From: a virus
Virus record (IMG/VR): IMGVR_UViG_3300036814_001729
Span: 1 to 21,306 of that record
Reading direction: 5' to 3' (one strand)
Length of the DNA stretch: 21,306 nucleotides
Shown here piece after piece: positions 20,640 to 21,306 of the stretch. The translations under genes were made by a program, and so were the position numbers. Positions within the stretch are counted from its first letter, which is position 1, and each line of letters starts with the position of its first letter. The notes under the pieces were generated by a model. That model saw nothing but the letters and a program-made list of their open reading frames with translations. It was not told the DNA's origin and made no database searches.

Positions 20640-21077
20640 TTGTTAATAGCTGTAGATTCTTTAACTGTGTTGCTAGACACAGAAGACAACAAACATGGAC
20701 GATGGCGCTCGTTCGATCTAGCTCAAAGGTGCTTATTATTGATGGCCTTAATGAGAGAAGCGGGCCAATCTAAAACGCGGGCTAAGAGATGCTTTAACAT
20801 TGTCCATATCCTAATATGCCGCGACAATATCAATAATAATAAGATGGTCGAACGAGGAGCAAGTATCTCTATGGCTTCTCTCAGAGATTGGAGTAACAAA
20901 TTAATGAGCATCTCTCGTGGTGATCAAGAGTTTAGCAAAGAGAAGAGAAGAAGAGCGAGACATCGCAACTTGGTTGCTAAGAATTCCTTCAAGTTATACT
21001 CTTCTTATTCTCTGAAGGATGCTCGTATCTATGATAGAAGGAAGCAGAGAATGGATGAGTTCGAAGATTACTGGTAA
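20640..21077 (+). CDS. Divergent hypothetical basic protein, start uncertain
   Basis: This plus-strand frame of 145 codons is read away from the minus operon. The first possible start is TTG at 20640; GTG at 20667 or TTG at 20670 are alternatives, and the first ATG (20742) would give 111 residues. None has a clear ribosome-binding site. The protein is basic and rich in Arg/Ser: HGRWRSFDLAQRCLLLMALM, KTRAKRCFNIVHILICRDNI, SMASLRDWSNKLMSISRGD, then EKRRRARHRNLVAKN and DARIYDRRKQRMDEFEDYW. The even third-position usage and the lack of stops suggest a true gene. It could bind nucleic acid; no fold is recognised. A plus-strand TATAAA (20597-20602) lies 38 bases before the TTG. Confidence 0.5.
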   Translation: MLIAVDSLTVLLDTEDNKHGRWRSFDLAQRCLLLMALMREAGQSKTRAKRCFNIVHILICRDNINNNKMVERGASISMASLRDWSNKLMSISRGDQEFSKEKRRRARHRNLVAKNSFKLYSSYSLKDARIYDRRKQRMDEFEDYW

Positions 21078-21306
21078 ATAGCGCCATGTTCTGGCTGACG
21101 CACCCTATCTGGGTTCAGCTTAGTCTACTTAAGTGCTGGAAAGATATTCCTGCACCTACACACTCCACCCATTCTGCGCCCCGAAGCTGCGCCGCTGCGC
21201 CACCGAGACGCCGCGAGATGCGCATAATATCCCCATCGCACCTAAGCTATTGATTTATATAGCGTCGATGATGCGTATAACGCTTATTATGTAAGCTTTC
21301 GCCCCC
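21078..21306 (+). other. Non-coding end with hairpin, GC-rich block and short repeats
   Basis: No ORF of note is present. There is a hairpin at 21133-21155 (GTGC-T-GGAA, loop AGATA, TTCC-T-GCAC, one T-T mismatch) without a U tract. From about 21170 to 21220 the sequence is clearly richer in GC than the rest and holds CTGCGCC three times (21174, 21187, 21195). Then come two similar segments, GATGCGCATAAT (21217) and GATGCGTATAAC (21270), and a weak inverted repeat AGCGT/ACGCT (21261-21284). It could be a replication or packaging region, or the end of the contig; nothing decides this. Confidence 0.45.

Noticed and set aside
21133-21155. Rho-independent terminator after the divergent ORF
   Set aside because: The stem has a T-T mismatch and no T run follows on either strand.
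20507-21306. tRNA gene in the right-hand non-coding parts
   Set aside because: No cloverleaf could be drawn; GGTTCAGCTT near 21113 is not part of a proper T-arm.

Overview
The window looks like part of the genome of a tailed bacteriophage, most likely a marine podovirus resembling the cobalamin-dependent roseophages (cobaviruses). The basis is the gene set: a monomeric adenosylcobalamin-dependent ribonucleotide reductase, a RecB/Cas4-type exonuclease, a DnaB-like helicase without a primase domain, a trimeric dUTPase, and large virion/ejection-like proteins, all tightly packed with ATGA or TGATG junctions. No portal, terminase, capsid or DNA polymerase gene is visible here, so family placement is inference. 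No tRNA, CRISPR array, integrase or insertion sequence was found.

Layout. Bases 1-10434 are one plus-strand late operon. It holds a beta-propeller-like tail protein (cut by the window start), a small fibre-type protein, a GNAT-like protein, a 575-residue Gly/Ala/Ser-rich protein built on a degenerate tandem duplication, and four probable virion/ejection proteins up to 761 residues. A host-interaction and lysis-like block follows: a secreted 128-residue protein, a holin-like membrane/coiled-coil protein, an A-type Fe-S carrier, a Pro/Ala-rich protein with a 30-bp repeat, a 38-residue membrane peptide, and an out-of-frame lipoprotein with a C-terminal membrane segment. Bases 10431-20506 are the opposite, minus-strand operon of DNA and nucleotide metabolism, read right to left. 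It starts from a promoter region near 20550-20600 with a run of tiny unknown genes. It continues with an O-methyltransferase-like protein, a thymidylate-synthase-family protein, a dNMP-kinase/UDG-fold fusion, dUTPase, helicase, a VRR-NUC-like nuclease, the Cas4-like exonuclease, a small protein with an SSB-like tail, NrdJ and another PD-(D/E)XK-like nuclease. The two operons converge with overlapping stop codons. A divergent plus-strand ORF (20640-21077) and a GC-rich non-coding end close the window.

How the genes may work together. NrdJ makes deoxynucleotides. Dut removes dUTP and makes dUMP. The thymidylate-synthase-family enzyme modifies a pyrimidine dNMP, and the kinase domain of the fusion may phosphorylate it. 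The UDG-fold domain and the methyltransferase suggest that the product could be a modified base in the phage DNA; this is inference. The helicase and nucleases would serve replication, recombination and host DNA breakdown.

The strongest leads for something undescribed are: (1) a perfect H-type pseudoknot in the nrdJ leader; (2) the thymidylate-synthase-like / kinase-UDG / methyltransferase cluster as a possible DNA-modification pathway; (3) two places where an A-rich run joins two reading frames (19556-19562 and 9806-9812); and (4) an Fe-S carrier gene placed inside the late operon.
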